From contig NC_016887.1 in NCBI RefSeq assembly GCF_000284035.1, positions 1,240,001-1,304,000 on the forward strand: a DNA stretch of 64,000 bases, given 5' to 3'. Of the stretch, positions 62,936 through 64,000 are shown piece by piece. The notes under the pieces were generated by a model that was not told the origin of the DNA, did not search any database, and saw only the letters and a list, made by a program, of their open reading frames with translations. Origin of the DNA: Nocardia cyriacigeorgica GUH-2 (GTDB lineage: Bacteria > Actinomycetota > Actinomycetes > Mycobacteriales > Mycobacteriaceae). Made by a program: the position numbers and the translations under genes. Position 1 is the first letter of the stretch. Every line of letters begins with the position of its first letter.

Positions 62936-63505
62936 GTGCGAAAGTGGAGCCGGAAGAATTCGCTGAGCGGTCTGAAACTGCGATCCGAAATGGACGCCCG
63001 GGAAGCCGGCGTGCTGCGTTCGCTGGTCGGTGCGGTCTCCGGATTGCTCACCGAGCGCGCGTCCTCGGCCCCCGACGACGACCTGGCCGCCCTCACCGGC
63101 CTGCGCACCGGTAACGCCGCCCCGCCCGATGACCCCCGCCTGCTGCGGCTGCTGCCCGACTTCCATCGCAGCGAACCCGGTTCCCCCGACGCCGACCGCG
63201 CCGACCTCAACAGCGCCCTGCGCAGCCTGCACGAACCCGAGATCATCGACGCCAAACTCGCCGCAGGCGCCGTCGTCCTGGAAACCTGCCCCTCCGACGG
63301 CGGCCGCATCATCATCACCCCCGAACAGGCCGACGCCTGGCTCACCGCCCTCACCGACGTCCGCCTGGCCCTCGGCGCCGTCCTCGGCATCGACGCCGAC
63401 ACCCCCGAACAATTCGACCCCGACGACCCCCGCGCCCCGCACCTGGACGTCTACCACTGGCTGACCTGGATGCAGGATTCGCTGCTGCAGGCGCTCGCGC
63501 CCTAG
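62936..63505 (+). CDS. DUF2017 protein downstream of clpS
   Basis: 189 residues, soluble. LRSEMDAREAGVLRSLVGAVSGLL at the N-terminus, an acidic loop region (SSAPDDDLAALTG), and the conserved C-terminal VYHWLTWMQDSLLQAL. The family is actinobacterial and nearly always follows clpS (Rv1332), which suggests a part in the Clp adaptor pathway; no activity is known. Confidence 0.92.
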   Translation: MRKWSRKNSLSGLKLRSEMDAREAGVLRSLVGAVSGLLTERASSAPDDDLAALTGLRTGNAAPPDDPRLLRLLPDFHRSEPGSPDADRADLNSALRSLHEPEIIDAKLAAGAVVLETCPSDGGRIIITPEQADAWLTALTDVRLALGAVLGIDADTPEQFDPDDPRAPHLDVYHWLTWMQDSLLQALAP

Positions 63506-63622
63506 ACCGGTGCGAACTCACATTCGCTCGGTCGGTCTCGAACCCCGAACCCGCTGATCAAGTGTCAGCTGCGGTCCACAGCTCGACGGCGTCCGTCGAG
63601 AAGGCCGCTCACGACACCTTCC

Positions 63623-63780
63623 CCGCGGCCGCCCACACTCCAGCGGAACCAGGCTGACAGCGCGCGAATGTCGCGGTCGCCAGCACGGAAGTGGGGACCC
63701 CGGCTGTCAGCGCGTGTATGCCGCGGCCGCCCGCGCACAGGCGGGACCCGAGCTGTCAGCACGTCTACGCCGCGGGCGGT
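63623..63780. repeat. Three-copy degenerate tandem repeat of about 49 bp
   Basis: Units at 63623-63670, 63671-63720 and 63721-63769, then a fourth truncated start at 63770. Each begins CCGCGGCCGCC or TCGCGGTCGCC and ends CTGTCAGCGCGTGTATG or close variants. It occupies most of the 310-nt gap between the DUF2017 and P1-peptidase genes. The remainder (63506-63622) shows nothing recognisable. TAGCGT at 63779-63784 is a possible -10 for the next gene. Confidence 0.75.
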
Positions 63781-63815
63781 AGCGTCGCCTCCAGGACCGG
63801 CGACAAGGAGTTCTC

Positions 63816-64000
63816 GTGAATGCGGTGGCGGGCGCGCGTAATTCATTGACCGATGTGCCGGGCGTGCTGGTGGGGCATCACCATATCCTCGATGACGACG
63901 CCACCGTCGGTTCCGGTGCGGCGACCGGGTGCACGGTGATCCGGGTACCGGGCGGGGCAGTGGCGGCGGTGGATGTGCGCGGCGGTGGACCGGGCACAAG
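63816..64000 (+). CDS. P1-family (DmpA-like) aminopeptidase, 5' end only
   Basis: First 61 codons. MNAVAGARNSLTDVPGVLVG with HHHILDDDATVGSGAATGCTVIR and DVRGGGPGT matches the N-terminus of the DmpA/OAT-like peptidase family, which self-cleaves to form the active Ser nucleophile further downstream (outside the window). GTG has AAGGAG 5 nt upstream. Position matches Rv1333. Confidence 0.88.
   Translation, partial: MNAVAGARNSLTDVPGVLVGHHHILDDDATVGSGAATGCTVIRVPGGAVAAVDVRGGGPGT

Noticed and set aside
63623..63780. 49-bp repeats as a CRISPR array
   Set aside because: Units are contiguous and vary along their whole length; no constant repeat and variable spacer pattern.

Overview
The window is a chromosomal core segment of a high-GC actinomycete, most likely a Nocardia or a very close relative. 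This rests on the 16S/23S/5S operon (no tRNA in the 16S-23S spacer, and the long extra arm in 23S domain III seen in high-GC Gram-positives), very high GC with frequent GTG starts, and a gene order that matches the mycobacterial argS-to-clpS region almost gene for gene. I see no prophage, insertion sequence, CRISPR array, restriction or defence island, or biosynthetic cluster. The interest lies in regulatory and structural detail rather than in a new gene system.

Layout. 1-5002: a partial MarR regulator, tRNA-Cys, a secreted metallophosphoesterase beside a YGQQ-repeat membrane protein, tRNA-Arg, and a DUF3105-DUF305 pair with a collagen-like tail. 5118-11779: argS, lysA, hom, thrC, thrB (lysine/threonine branch of the aspartate family). 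12094-18062: rho, rpmE, prfA, prmC, tsaC (transcription termination and translation). 18099-19298: wecA-type transferase that opens arabinogalactan assembly. 19341-27178: atpI-like gene and the complete ATP synthase operon atpB-E-F-H-A-G-D-C. 27415-29827: DUF2550 gene, PduO-type adenosyltransferase, murA. 29909-35713: rRNA promoter, leader, 16S, 23S, 5S and terminator, placed behind murA as in mycobacteria.

35777-44595: proline-rich membrane protein, nucS (mismatch endonuclease) with a zinc-finger partner, an XRE regulator divergent from a SnoaL-like gene and an oxidoreductase, a DivIVA-type coiled-coil protein, methylmalonyl-CoA epimerase divergent from a thiolase, a DUF3817 protein and a thioredoxin-fold/TPR protein. 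44704-51550: glgB-glgE divergent from glgP (maltose-1-phosphate glucan pathway and alpha-glucan phosphorylase). 51684-57878: purine permease, DoxX protein, receptor Ser/Thr kinase, RidA protein, a second XRE regulator divergent from a flavodoxin-fold quinone reductase. 58199-64000: dinG, pncA, pncB (NAD salvage), clpS, DUF2017 gene and the start of a P1-family peptidase.

Cross-cutting signals. (i) About a dozen transcription units have a TANNNT hexamer exactly 6-8 nt before the start codon and little Shine-Dalgarno sequence, which points to leaderless mRNAs. (ii) Several operon junctions are bridged by very short open frames that overlap the upstream stop and the downstream start. (iii) The 23S-5S spacer holds six consecutive hairpins. 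(iv) Two intergenic regions hold degenerate tandem repeats, one with a 20-bp period and one with a roughly 49-bp period. All are inferences from reading the sequence and are listed with decisive tests.
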